Source of the DNA: Acidobacteriota bacterium
Lineage (GTDB): Bacteria; Acidobacteriota; Terriglobia; Terriglobales; Acidobacteriaceae
Direction of reading: 5' to 3'
DNA: 6,248 nt
Assembly (NCBI GenBank): GCA_021810815.1
Contig: JAJZHR010000149.1
Coordinates: 1-6,248 of the forward strand
Shown here: positions 1 through 6,248 of the stretch, in pieces
Layout of the letters: every line of letters begins with the position of its first letter
Position numbering within the stretch: the stretch's first letter is position 1
The notes under the pieces: generated by a model
What the model saw: the letters and a program-made list of their open reading frames with translations, nothing else
Database searches by the model: none
What the model was told of the DNA's origin: nothing
Made by a program: the position numbers and the translations under genes

Positions 1-32
1 TGAGCATGAAGATCACTGCGGAGTTGTACTAG
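1..32 (+). CDS. C-terminal tail of an upstream gene, possibly nadC
   Basis: One frame reads xTG-S-M-K-I-T-A-E-L-Y and ends at TAG (30-32), four bases before the TTG proposed as the birA start. It fits the last codons of an upstream gene. NadC (quinolinate phosphoribosyltransferase, NAD synthesis) commonly ends with a strand like D-(I/L/M)-S-(M/L)-(K/R)-(I/L), and nadC often lies next to birA and coaX, so nadC is my best guess. Only ten codons are visible, so both the coding status and the identity are inferred. Confidence 0.4.
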   Translation, partial: SMKITAELY

Positions 33-35
33 CCC

Positions 36-887
36 TTGGAAGAGAGCGGCTACAACCTTCCGGAGATGGACGCTGCGCTGGCCGGAACTCCTTTCTCCGG
101 CAGGCTGCATTACTTTTCCACCATCCACTCCACCAACTCCTACGCCATCGAGCAGGCCCAGGCGGGCGCTGCCAGCGGCTCTGTCTACTTCGCCGACGAG
201 CAGACGGCAGGGCGCGGTCGAGGAGGCCACGCCTGGCATTCCGCGCCGGAATCCGGCCTCTATGTCAGCGTGCTGCTGCGGCCGTCGCTCTCGCCCGATG
301 CGGCCTTGCCGCTTTCGCTCGCCACCGGCATCGCCGTGCGCCATGCCATCGCGGAGGTCTGCGGCCTCACCGCCGACATTCGCTGGCCCAACGATGTTCT
401 GCTCAGCGGCAGGAAGTGCTGCGGCATCCTGGTGGAGACAGCCGTGAGCGGCGGCGCCGGGGAGGGCGACACCGTGCAATTGCGCCACGTTGTGGTGGGC
501 ATCGGCATCAACGTGAACCAGACCGCGTTCCCCGAAGATCTTGCGAGCCTCGCGACTTCGCTGCGCATCGAGAGCGGCCGGGCATGGCCCCGGCAGACGC
601 TGCTGCTCGCCCTGCTCAGCGCTCTGCATCGCGAAGTGGACTCGCTGGCGACCGGCGTAGAGGGACTCCTGGAGCGCTTCGAGCAGGCGTCCACCTGGGT
701 GCGCGGCAAGAGGGTTCGGGTAGAGGACGCAGGCGCGCTACAGGCCGGCGGCCAACCCGCCCGCCCGCCGGATGCTGGCGGATATACTGGCGTCACGGAG
801 GGTCTCGACGCCCGGGGCTTCCTTCTGGTGCGCACACCGGCGGGAATTCGCACCGTGCTCTCCGGCGGCGTCAGAGAACTCTCTTGA
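36..887 (+). CDS. birA: Biotin--[acetyl-CoA-carboxylase] ligase, catalytic-only (class I) BirA
   Basis: This cytoplasmic enzyme activates biotin with ATP to biotinyl-5'-AMP and transfers it to the lysine of the biotin carrier domain of acetyl-CoA carboxylase and related carboxylases. Visible family motifs, numbered from the TTG start, are S32-T33-N34, the biotinyl-AMP loop TAGRGRGG (57-64), WPND (117-120), GRKCCGILVE (125-134) with the expected ligand-binding Lys127, and GIGIN (155-159). The C-terminal SH3-like domain follows (about 223-283) and contains a Gly/Pro-rich stretch (231-250). The protein is 283 aa and lacks the roughly 60-residue N-terminal winged helix of E. coli BirA, so it is probably not a biotin-operon repressor. 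Start choice: TTG at 36 has GGAG at 20-23 (12 bases upstream), and residues 6-17 look like conserved family sequence. ATG at 66 (273 aa) is the alternative, but its GGAG directly abuts the start codon. Function is secure; the start is not. Confidence 0.93.
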   Translation: MEESGYNLPEMDAALAGTPFSGRLHYFSTIHSTNSYAIEQAQAGAASGSVYFADEQTAGRGRGGHAWHSAPESGLYVSVLLRPSLSPDAALPLSLATGIAVRHAIAEVCGLTADIRWPNDVLLSGRKCCGILVETAVSGGAGEGDTVQLRHVVVGIGINVNQTAFPEDLASLATSLRIESGRAWPRQTLLLALLSALHREVDSLATGVEGLLERFEQASTWVRGKRVRVEDAGALQAGGQPARPPDAGGYTGVTEGLDARGFLLVRTPAGIRTVLSGGVRELS

Positions 888-911
888 ATGGAAGTTGGAC
901 AGAAGTTGAAC

Positions 912-923
912 GGAAGACAGGAA
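912..923 (+). promoter_or_regulatory. Ribosome binding site deciding the coaX start
   Basis: GGAAG (912-916) and AGGAA (919-923) lie 10 and 3 bases before ATG 927. That ATG opens directly into the first nucleotide-binding strand of the kinase. The in-frame ATG at 888 directly follows the birA stop (885-887) and would add 13 polar residues that do not look like the family, so 927 is preferred. Confidence 0.6.
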
Positions 924-926
924 TCC

Positions 927-1730
927 ATGCTGCTCGCGCTCGACGTTGGAAACACAAACACGGTGCTCGGCCTCTTCAAGCTGAACGAGGGCGCGCCTGC
1001 GGAGCTGATCGCCGACTGGCGCATCACCACCACGCGCTCGCAGACGGCCGACGAATACGGAATCCTGTTCCGCAACCTCTTCACCATGCGCGGCCTTGAG
1101 GCAGCTTCCGTGGTCTGCATCATCATCTCCTCCGTCGTGCCTCCGCTGGACTCCGTGCTGCGCGCCGTGGGCGAGCGCTACTTCCACGTGAAGCCCATCT
1201 TCGTGGAGCCGGGCATCAAGACCGGCCTGCCCGTGCATGTGGACCATCCGAATGAGGTAGGAGCGGACCGCATCGTCAACAGCGTCGCAGCCTTCGAGAA
1301 GTTCGGCGGCCCATGCATCGTTGTGGACCTTGGCACGGCGACCACCTTCGATGTGGTTTCGAAGAGGGGCGAGTTCCTCGGCGGTGCCATCGCTCCCGGC
1401 CTCGGAATCTCTGCCGACGCTCTTTTCAGCCGCGCCGCCCGGCTCACGCGCGTGGATGTGCGCAGGCCGGCGAAGGTCATTGGCAGCAACACCACGGACA
1501 ACATCCAGATCGGCCTCTACTACGGCTACATCGGCCTGGTGGACGGCATTCTGGAGAAAATGGTGGCCGATCTCGGCCCCGAGACGAAGTGCGTCGCCAC
1601 CGGCGGCCTCGCCACGCTCATCGCGGGCGGATCGAAGTTCATCACCGAGGTGGACGACATGCTCACGCTCGACGGCCTGCGCATCATCTACGAGCGCAAC
1701 GCCGAGCACCACCGCAAGCGCCCCGGCTGA
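927..1730 (+). CDS. coaX: Type III pantothenate kinase
   Basis: CoaX phosphorylates pantothenate with ATP to 4'-phosphopantothenate, the first committed step of coenzyme A synthesis, in the cytoplasm. The 267-aa product has the usual length and the acetate/sugar-kinase (ASKHA) fold signatures in order: DVGNTNT (6-12, phosphate-binding loop), GADRI (112-116, with Asp114 as the expected catalytic base), DLGTATTFD (134-142, with Asp134 at the expected monovalent-cation site), GGAIAPG (152-158) and ATGGLA (224-229). As known for the family, type III enzymes need K+ or NH4+ and are not feedback-inhibited by CoA, unlike type I CoaA. The gene starts 39 bases after the birA stop, so co-transcription is likely. 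Acetyl-CoA carboxylase, the BirA substrate, uses a product of the CoA pathway, which makes the pairing sensible. No frameshift or missing key residue is seen. Confidence 0.96.
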   Translation: MLLALDVGNTNTVLGLFKLNEGAPAELIADWRITTTRSQTADEYGILFRNLFTMRGLEAASVVCIIISSVVPPLDSVLRAVGERYFHVKPIFVEPGIKTGLPVHVDHPNEVGADRIVNSVAAFEKFGGPCIVVDLGTATTFDVVSKRGEFLGGAIAPGLGISADALFSRAARLTRVDVRRPAKVIGSNTTDNIQIGLYYGYIGLVDGILEKMVADLGPETKCVATGGLATLIAGGSKFITEVDDMLTLDGLRIIYERNAEHHRKRPG

Positions 1731-1748
1731 GCAGCGAGCGATCAGCGG
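1723..1748 (+). other. Imperfect inverted repeat over the coaX stop codon
   Basis: CCGGCTGA (1723-1730) can pair with TCAGCGG (1742-1748) as seven base pairs with one bulged G around an 11-base loop. No T-run follows (the next bases are CAGGAAAGGG), so it is not a standard intrinsic terminator. A second small hairpin, GGGC-ctcc-GCCC (1756-1767), lies just downstream. In a GC-rich gap both may be chance. Confidence 0.25.
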
Positions 1749-1858
1749 CAGGAAAGGGCCTCCGCCCGGATTTGCTCTGCGAACAGCACCGGAGCAGAAG
1801 CTGGAACTCGCCGTGTCCATCACGAAAAAATCACCGAACGCCACGTCATCATGGCTTC

Positions 1859-1865
1859 AGAGGAA
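1859..1865 (+). promoter_or_regulatory. Ribosome binding site supporting a TTG start at 1876
   Basis: AGAGGAA at 1859-1865 lies 10 bases before TTG 1876, the first codon of the part of the downstream protein that looks conserved. The ATG at 1851 and the ATG at 1865 are in other frames. An in-frame GTG at 1813 exists but has a weaker upstream purine stretch and adds 21 atypical residues. Confidence 0.45.
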
Positions 1866-1875
1866 TGGCTTTTCT

Positions 1876-2673
1876 TTGCAGAATTATTTCAACTATTTCA
1901 CCGAGATCGAGGAGCGCTTCCAGCAGCGGCGCGGATCTCTGCTCATGCTCTCCACGCTGGACTGGGCCTTGATCGAGACCTGGCGCGAGGCTGGCATTCC
2001 GCTGGAGGCTGCGCTGCGCGGCATCGACTCTGCGTTCGACAAGCACGACGCCCGCAAGGCGCGCTCGAAGCACGGCCTGCGCCGCGTCAACGGACTCGCA
2101 TGGTGCGCCCAGGAAGTCATGGCGACTGTCGAGCAGATGAAAGAAGCGGCCACCGGCTCTATGGCCGGCTCGGCGGCTGCCGCAGCCTCTGCTGAGGGAC
2201 GCGCCGAGCAGGCTGAGAGCGGCTTCGAACCGCTTCGCATCGCTGCGTATCTTCAGGGCTGCGCAGCGCAGATTGCAGCCGCTGCTTTCACGGCCTCCGC
2301 TTCTCCCGCAGCAGCGGCCGCAAAGGAAACCGCTGCCCGCCTGCGAGAGATTGCGGCCACGCTTCAAACCGCAGACGGCGGAGCAGATGCTGGTGCGAAG
2401 GCCCTCCAAACAACACCGCCGCCCGTGCGCACCGAGGATGTTGAGTTGAATCTGACCGTGCTGGAGGAGAAGCTCTTCGCAGCTCTCACCGCCAGCGCAC
2501 CCGAGGAAGAACTGCTCGCTCTGAAGCAGCAGGCTGCGCAGGAGCTTGCTCCCTATCGCGGCAAAATGGGAGCGGTGCAGATTCGCCAGGTGGAGCAGCA
2601 ATTCCTGCGCAAGCGGCTGCTGGAAGCGCGTAAACTGCCGCGCCTGAGCCTCTTCTATATGAGCCATCTATGA
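1876..2673 (+). CDS. Conserved-looking protein of unknown function
   Basis: I do not recognise a named family. The 265-aa product, counted from TTG 1876, has three visible parts. Residues 1-90 form a helical N-terminal region with the signature LDWALIETW (28-36), GIPLEAALRGID (40-51), AFDK (53-56) and a following basic R-x-V-N-x-L-x-W-C segment (70-77). Residues 91-185 are Ala-rich and low in complexity. Residues 186-265 are charged, predicted helical and rich in Glu, Gln, Leu, Lys and Arg, ending in a basic, aromatic tail. There is no signal peptide or membrane segment, so it is probably cytoplasmic. I have the impression that the N-terminal pattern recurs in uncharacterised proteins of Acidobacteriota and other phyla, but this is memory only. 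The gene follows coaX after 145 bases and overlaps the downstream rRNA methyltransferase gene by four bases, which suggests coupled expression. The start is uncertain because the frame is open far upstream into coaX; GTG 1813 is the alternative. Confidence 0.8.
   Translation: MQNYFNYFTEIEERFQQRRGSLLMLSTLDWALIETWREAGIPLEAALRGIDSAFDKHDARKARSKHGLRRVNGLAWCAQEVMATVEQMKEAATGSMAGSAAAAASAEGRAEQAESGFEPLRIAAYLQGCAAQIAAAAFTASASPAAAAAKETAARLREIAATLQTADGGADAGAKALQTTPPPVRTEDVELNLTVLEEKLFAALTASAPEEELLALKQQAAQELAPYRGKMGAVQIRQVEQQFLRKRLLEARKLPRLSLFYMSHL
2670..2673 (+). promoter_or_regulatory. ATGA stop/start overlap, translational coupling
   Basis: TGA (2671-2673) ends the unknown gene and ATG (2670-2672) starts the methyltransferase gene. 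No good Shine-Dalgarno sequence precedes this ATG (upstream bases are CTCTTCTATATGAGCCATCT), so translation of the second gene probably depends on ribosomes terminating on the first. Confidence 0.6.
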
Positions 2674-4235
2674 GCACACTTGAGCAGTTGCGGATTGAGA
2701 AAGCCGTCTACGGAGGAGCTGGCCTCGCGCGCCTTGCGCCGCCGGAGGACCAGGCGGCCGAGCAAACATTGGCGGCTGCACGCAAGACCGTCTTCGTCCC
2801 TTTCGCGCTGCCAGGAGAACTGGTCGAAGCGAAGATCGTCGAGGACAAGGGCTCCTTTGCGAACGCATCGCTTGAGCGCGTGCTGGAGCCTTCCCCCGAC
2901 CGCGTGAGCCCTCTCTGTCCGCACTTCGGCGTCTGCGGCGGATGCCATTACCAGCACGCAAGCTATGGCGAGCAGTTGGCGATGAAGGCGAACATCCTGC
3001 GCGAGACGCTGGAGCGGGCGCGACTGCGCAACCTGCCGCCCATTGAGGCTCTGCACGCTTCGGCGCTGCTCGAATCGTCAGCTCCGGACGGTGCATGGGC
3101 CTATCGCAATCGCATCCGCTTCCACGTCGCCTCCACAGGCCACGACCTCGCCCTGGGCTACCGCAAGAGCGCGTCGCATGAAGTGGTCCTTGTGGTGGAC
3201 GCTGCGACCGCCCCCTCCTGCCCCATCGCAACGCCCCTGCTTCTGCGCGCTGCGAAGGCGCTGGTGGACGCTGCCACTGAATCTCCGACGGCCTTCGCTC
3301 TGCTTGGCGGATGCGCGGAGGTGGAGCTGTTCTGCAATGCGGACCAGGCAGAGTTGCAGATGGCGCTGTATCAGCGCGAACCTGCGGCCGATGGCGGTGC
3401 GAGCGATGGCGTGGCCTTCCGCGAGCTATGCGACCTGCTGAGCGAGGCTGCGCCGCAGTTGGTGGGCGGCGGCCTGTATGCTCCGGCAACCCAGGCCTCT
3501 CGGGGGAAGAAGCAGCCGCAGGCAAAGGTTGCTGGCGACACTCCTGCCATAGCCCACAAACAGGTGGCGGCGTGGGGCATTCCTACGCTGCGCTATCGAG
3601 CGGCCGGTGGCGTCTATCGCGTCACCCGAGGAGCGTTTTTCCAGGTGAACCGCTGGCTCGCGGACGATCTGGTATCGCTCGTAGCAGACGGTCGCAGCGG
3701 CGCTCTGGCGTGGGACCTGTACGCAGGAGTGGGCCTGTTCTCCCGCGCTCTGACGCGAGGCTTCAAGCATGTGGTCGCCGTGGAGTCCGCATCCCCGGCG
3801 AATAAAGATCTCGCGTTCAACCTTGAAAGCGCAGTCGGTGCAAAAGCCGCGGTTGGCGCAGAGCGTGGAAGCGGGACCGCCGTGGCTGCGACGACGCTGG
3901 ATTTTCTGCAGCAGCAGACCGGCTCTTCGAACCCTGAGAAGCGGCAGCAGGGCCACCGCGCCCGCTTCCAGTCAGCGGCAAAAGAGGTCAAGCGATCCAC
4001 GCCGGATCTGATTGTCGTCGATCCTCCGCGCGCCGGCCTCGGCCGCGAAGTCTGCGAATTGCTGGGCCGTGTGGCCGCTCCGGAGCTGGTCTACGTCTCC
4101 TGCGATCCGGCGACGCTCTCCCGCGATCTGGTCGCGCTGGTAGAATCCGGCTACCAGATTCAGCAGCTGCATCTCGTGGATATGTTTCCCCAGACGTTCC
4201 ATCTGGAGACGGTTGCCGTGCTTCATCGGAGCTAG
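2670..4235 (+). CDS. rlmD: 23S rRNA (uracil-C5)-methyltransferase, RlmD/RumA type with TRAM domain
   Basis: This is a SAM-dependent enzyme that makes 5-methyluridine in RNA. The E. coli relative RlmD acts on U1939 of 23S rRNA, but related clades act on U747 or on tRNA, so the exact target is inferred. The 521-aa product has an N-terminal TRAM RNA-binding domain (about 1-75), then Cys83, Cys89 and Cys92 in C-P-H-F-G-V-C-G-G-C plus Cys184, the pattern of the RlmD 4Fe-4S cluster. A central domain follows, then the Rossmann-like methyltransferase domain: FFQVN (323-327), SAM loop DLYAGVGLFS (349-358), DPPRAG (451-456), catalytic nucleophile Cys478 in VSCDPATL (476-483), and the C-terminal HLET with Glu513 as the likely proton-abstracting base. 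It is longer than E. coli RlmD (about 433 aa). Much of the excess lies near 275-300 and 395-446, where the sequence is polar and linker-like. All key residues are present, so it should be active. The start is the ATG overlapping the previous stop. Confidence 0.93.
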   Translation: MSTLEQLRIEKAVYGGAGLARLAPPEDQAAEQTLAAARKTVFVPFALPGELVEAKIVEDKGSFANASLERVLEPSPDRVSPLCPHFGVCGGCHYQHASYGEQLAMKANILRETLERARLRNLPPIEALHASALLESSAPDGAWAYRNRIRFHVASTGHDLALGYRKSASHEVVLVVDAATAPSCPIATPLLLRAAKALVDAATESPTAFALLGGCAEVELFCNADQAELQMALYQREPAADGGASDGVAFRELCDLLSEAAPQLVGGGLYAPATQASRGKKQPQAKVAGDTPAIAHKQVAAWGIPTLRYRAAGGVYRVTRGAFFQVNRWLADDLVSLVADGRSGALAWDLYAGVGLFSRALTRGFKHVVAVESASPANKDLAFNLESAVGAKAAVGAERGSGTAVAATTLDFLQQQTGSSNPEKRQQGHRARFQSAAKEVKRSTPDLIVVDPPRAGLGREVCELLGRVAAPELVYVSCDPATLSRDLVALVESGYQIQQLHLVDMFPQTFHLETVAVLHRS

Positions 4236-4284
4236 CATTGAACTCCGCTGCGGCTGAATTTGTTCTGACCGGATGGTACGGACC

Positions 4285-4290
4285 GAGGAA
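4285..4290 (+). promoter_or_regulatory. Strong ribosome binding site of comEC
   Basis: GAGGAA at 4285-4290 lies eight bases before ATG 4299, close to ideal spacing. In-frame stops at 4239 and 4266 exclude a start further upstream, other than non-ATG codons in the short stretch between 4269 and 4298. The rest of the 63-base gap after rlmD (4236-4298) shows no convincing promoter or terminator. Confidence 0.7.
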
Positions 4291-4298
4291 CTACTTCC

Positions 4299-6248
4299 AT
4301 GTTCGGCGGCGATGCGCGGAGTGCAGCCAGGGCTGCCGATGGTCGGGCTGAGGCTGAGGCTGAGGACTTCGCGGGAGCGTTCGTCTCCGGCGCGCGTTCG
4401 CAGCCGATCGCATTCAGCAGCGTCCCGGTGCTGCTCGGCGCTGCGCTGTTCGCCCTGGGCATTCTTCTGTCGCATTGGGTCTTTCAGTCGCTGGCGATTT
4501 CCCTGGCGGCGGTGCTGCTGCTCTTCCTCTTGACCCTCCTGGCTCTGCGCAGGTCTTCCGGGCGCGTCGTGCTCGTCCCGCTGGCTGCGCTGTGGCTCTG
4601 CATGGGTCTGCTCTGCGCGGAGATGGAGCCTGCTCCTCCGGCGCAGCGGCAACTGCTCGCCGACTCCGACGGCCTGAGCCGAAAGATCGTCGGCCGAGTG
4701 ATCCGAGTAGACTTCCCACGGCCCACGGACACATCCGCATCTGCGCCCGGCGCTCAGGCGGCCACCTCAGTCGATCTCGCTGTGGAAACTGTTGAAGATG
4801 TGCAGCCGAATGCATCGCGCATGGCCCCCGCGCAAGGCGGTGTGCGGCTTTCGATTTACAACGCGCCCGCTGCCTTCGGCCAAACCCTGCGCTGCGGAGA
4901 CCTCGTCGCCGCCACCGCGCAACTGCGGCCCCCGGAACGCTTCTACGACCCCGGAGCGTGGGACTACGCGGCCTATCTGCTGGAGCATGGCATCGCATCG
5001 ACCGCCAGCCTGCCAGCGAATCGTCTCAGCGTGATCGACCGCGCGTCCTCCTTATCCTTCCCCTGCCGTCTTCACGCGGCGCAGGCCTGGGCCGCTGGCC
5101 GCATCGACGGATACGTTGCCTCGCGCGCCAACCTGCTGATGCCTCGCCCGCTGCGGCTCACCGCGCAGGATGCCGGAATGCTGAACGCAATGCTGTTCGG
5201 CGACCGCGCGCACCTGGACCGGACGCTTCGGCTCGGCTTCGAGCGAACCGGTTCCTTCCACCTCTTTGTCGTGTCTGGTCTGCATCTCGCGGTGCTGGCC
5301 GGGTTGATTTTTCTGCTGGCCCGCAAGCTGCGCGTTCCAGAGCCGTGGGCCACTCTGCTTACCATCGCTCTGGCCGCTGGCTATGCTCTGCTCACCGGCT
5401 TCGGCCTGCCGGTGCAGCGCGCGCTCGCGATGACGACGGTCTTCCTGGTCGCCCGACTGATGTCGCGCGACCGGAGTCCGTTGAACGCGCTTGGCATTGC
5501 CGTTCTGGCGCTGCTTGCGCTGCATCCGGGCGACCTCTTCCAGGCCAGCTTTCAAATGACGGCGCTGGCCATCGTCGCTATCGGTGGCGTTGCCATCCCG
5601 CTGGGCGAGCGCACCTTCATGCCCTACGCCCATGCCTCGCGAAACATCCTGGAAGAGGGGCTCGACCTCGGCTATCCAGAGCATCTCGCTGGGTTCCGCA
5701 TCAAGCTCCGTCTGCTTGGGCCGCACATGGCTGGCGTGGTGGGTCGGCCTGGCATGAAGCTTCCCGCTGCGTTGGTGCGATGGGTGCTGTGGTGCTGCGA
5801 ACTCGCGCTGGTGTCGTGCGTTGCGGAAGTCTTCATGGTCCTGCCGATGGCGGTCTATTTCCATCGCGTCACCATGCTGGCGGTTCCTGCGAATCTGGTG
5901 AGCATCCCCTTCGTGGGCATTCTTCTGCCGCTGGTGCTGGCGATGTTTCTCTGCTCGCTGGCCAGCGCATGGCTGGCGCTTCCTGCTGCCGTCGCGGTCG
6001 CTGCGCTGCTGCACCTCACCACGTGGTTTGTCACGGAGCTCAGCCACTTCCACGCGGCGGATCTTCGCATCCCGGCGCCTTCGCACCTCGCCATCGCATG
6101 TGTCCTCGCTCTGTGGGCTTTCGCTGTCTGGGCGGTTCGCAGGAGGCGTGCCGTGGCCTGGGCAGGCATCGGCGCGCTTCTGGTCGCTGCCGCCCTGGTG
6201 CTGTTGCCGGAGCGGCCTCTGGTGCGCCGGGGCGTGCTTGAGGTGACG
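4299..6248 (+). CDS. comEC: ComEC/Rec2 family DNA uptake channel protein, 3' end cut by window
   Basis: ComEC is the inner-membrane channel that carries single-stranded DNA into the cytoplasm during natural transformation. The reading frame is open from ATG 4299 through the window edge (650 codons). In order it shows a polar N-terminus with an Ala-Glu repeat (17-22), three membrane segments (about 41-61, 66-84, 89-107) and a soluble DUF4131/OB-like region (about 125-250) with the typical R-F-Y-D-P-G-A-W-D-Y...YLLEHGI segment (214-232). The Competence domain follows from about 290, with FGDR (300-303), the G-S-F-H-L-F-V-V-S-G-L-H-L core (318-330), PVQRA (371-375), DLFQASFQ (412-419) and many further membrane segments up to about 637. 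The last residues, GVLEVT (645-650), match the strand that normally leads into the C-terminal metallo-beta-lactamase-like domain (D-V-G-Q-G-D motif), so that domain should begin just outside. A hydrophilic loop of about 55 residues (436-490) separates two membrane segments. Whether the host is transformable cannot be told from this gene alone. Confidence 0.93.
   Translation, partial: MFGGDARSAARAADGRAEAEAEDFAGAFVSGARSQPIAFSSVPVLLGAALFALGILLSHWVFQSLAISLAAVLLLFLLTLLALRRSSGRVVLVPLAALWLCMGLLCAEMEPAPPAQRQLLADSDGLSRKIVGRVIRVDFPRPTDTSASAPGAQAATSVDLAVETVEDVQPNASRMAPAQGGVRLSIYNAPAAFGQTLRCGDLVAATAQLRPPERFYDPGAWDYAAYLLEHGIASTASLPANRLSVIDRASSLSFPCRLHAAQAWAAGRIDGYVASRANLLMPRPLRLTAQDAGMLNAMLFGDRAHLDRTLRLGFERTGSFHLFVVSGLHLAVLAGLIFLLARKLRVPEPWATLLTIALAAGYALLTGFGLPVQRALAMTTVFLVARLMSRDRSPLNALGIAVLALLALHPGDLFQASFQMTALAIVAIGGVAIPLGERTFMPYAHASRNILEEGLDLGYPEHLAGFRIKLRLLGPHMAGVVGRPGMKLPAALVRWVLWCCELALVSCVAEVFMVLPMAVYFHRVTMLAVPANLVSIPFVGILLPLVLAMFLCSLASAWLALPAAVAVAALLHLTTWFVTELSHFHAADLRIPAPSHLAIACVLALWAFAVWAVRRRRAVAWAGIGALLVAAALVLLPERPLVRRGVLEVT
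4346..4365 (+). repeat. In-frame hexanucleotide tandem repeat (GGCTGA, 3.3 copies)
   Basis: GGCTGA occurs three times in perfect tandem (4346-4363), followed by a partial GG. It encodes Ala-Glu-Ala-Glu-Ala-Glu at residues 17-22 of ComEC, before the first membrane segment. Because the unit is six bases, copy-number change would lengthen or shorten the protein without a frameshift. Confidence 0.8.

Noticed and set aside
888..926. ATG 888 as the coaX start
   Set aside because: It adds 13 residues unlike the family, while ATG 927 has a ribosome binding site and begins at the conserved first strand.
1756..1767. GGGC-ctcc-GCCC hairpin after coaX as a terminator
   Set aside because: The stem is only four base pairs and no T-run follows, so it cannot be supported as an intrinsic terminator.
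738..1844. A 368-codon open frame on the minus strand opposite coaX
   Set aside because: It lies antisense to a kinase gene with every family motif intact. Its translation is compositionally odd and shows no recognisable domain. Long antisense frames are expected in GC-rich codon usage.
4239..4262. TTGAAC after rlmD as a -35 box for a comEC promoter
   Set aside because: No acceptable -10 hexamer is found at 16-18 bases spacing.
5052..6086. A 344-codon open frame on the minus strand opposite comEC
   Set aside because: Its translation is rich in Arg, Gln, Glu and His, as expected for the antisense of a hydrophobic membrane protein, and comEC is the clear gene here.
4958..6241. A 427-codon plus-strand frame overlapping comEC
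   Set aside because: It is out of frame with ComEC, Arg/Ala/Gly/Ser-rich and without motifs. The ComEC frame has all the expected conserved segments.

Overview
The window is high-GC bacterial chromosome, densely coding, with all credible genes on the + strand. The protein sequences (BirA, CoaX, an uncharacterised protein, an RlmD-type methyltransferase, ComEC) and the housekeeping order look most like Acidobacteriota of the Terriglobales/Acidobacteriaceae type. That assignment is inferred from the general look of the proteins, not from a search. I see no mobile element, CRISPR array, tRNA, rRNA or sign of recent transfer.

Layout. Bases 1-32 appear to be the last codons of an upstream gene, possibly nadC (quinolinate phosphoribosyltransferase). 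Next comes birA (36-887), a biotin-protein ligase without a DNA-binding domain, followed by coaX (927-1730), a type III pantothenate kinase. A 145-base gap (1731-1875) holds weak hairpins but no convincing promoter or terminator. Then comes a conserved-looking gene of unknown function (1876-2673), which overlaps by four bases (ATGA) a 23S rRNA uracil-5-methyltransferase gene of the RlmD/RumA type (2670-4235) that keeps its iron-sulfur and catalytic residues. After 63 non-coding bases a good ribosome binding site leads into comEC (4299 to the window edge), the inner-membrane DNA uptake channel. The window cuts comEC just before its expected C-terminal metallo-beta-lactamase-like domain.

How the genes work together. 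The left half is a cofactor block: probable NAD synthesis, protein biotinylation and the first step of coenzyme A synthesis. BirA and CoaX are linked through acetyl-CoA carboxylase, which needs both biotin and acetyl-CoA. The right half joins RNA modification and DNA uptake to this block by position only; nothing in the sequence shows a functional link. Short gaps and one stop/start overlap suggest one or two co-transcribed units.

This is mostly an ordinary housekeeping region. The best candidate for something undescribed is the protein at 1876-2673. It has a distinctive N-terminal signature, an Ala-rich middle and a charged helical C-terminus, and appears translationally coupled to the rRNA methyltransferase. 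I found no clear evidence of a novel multi-gene system.
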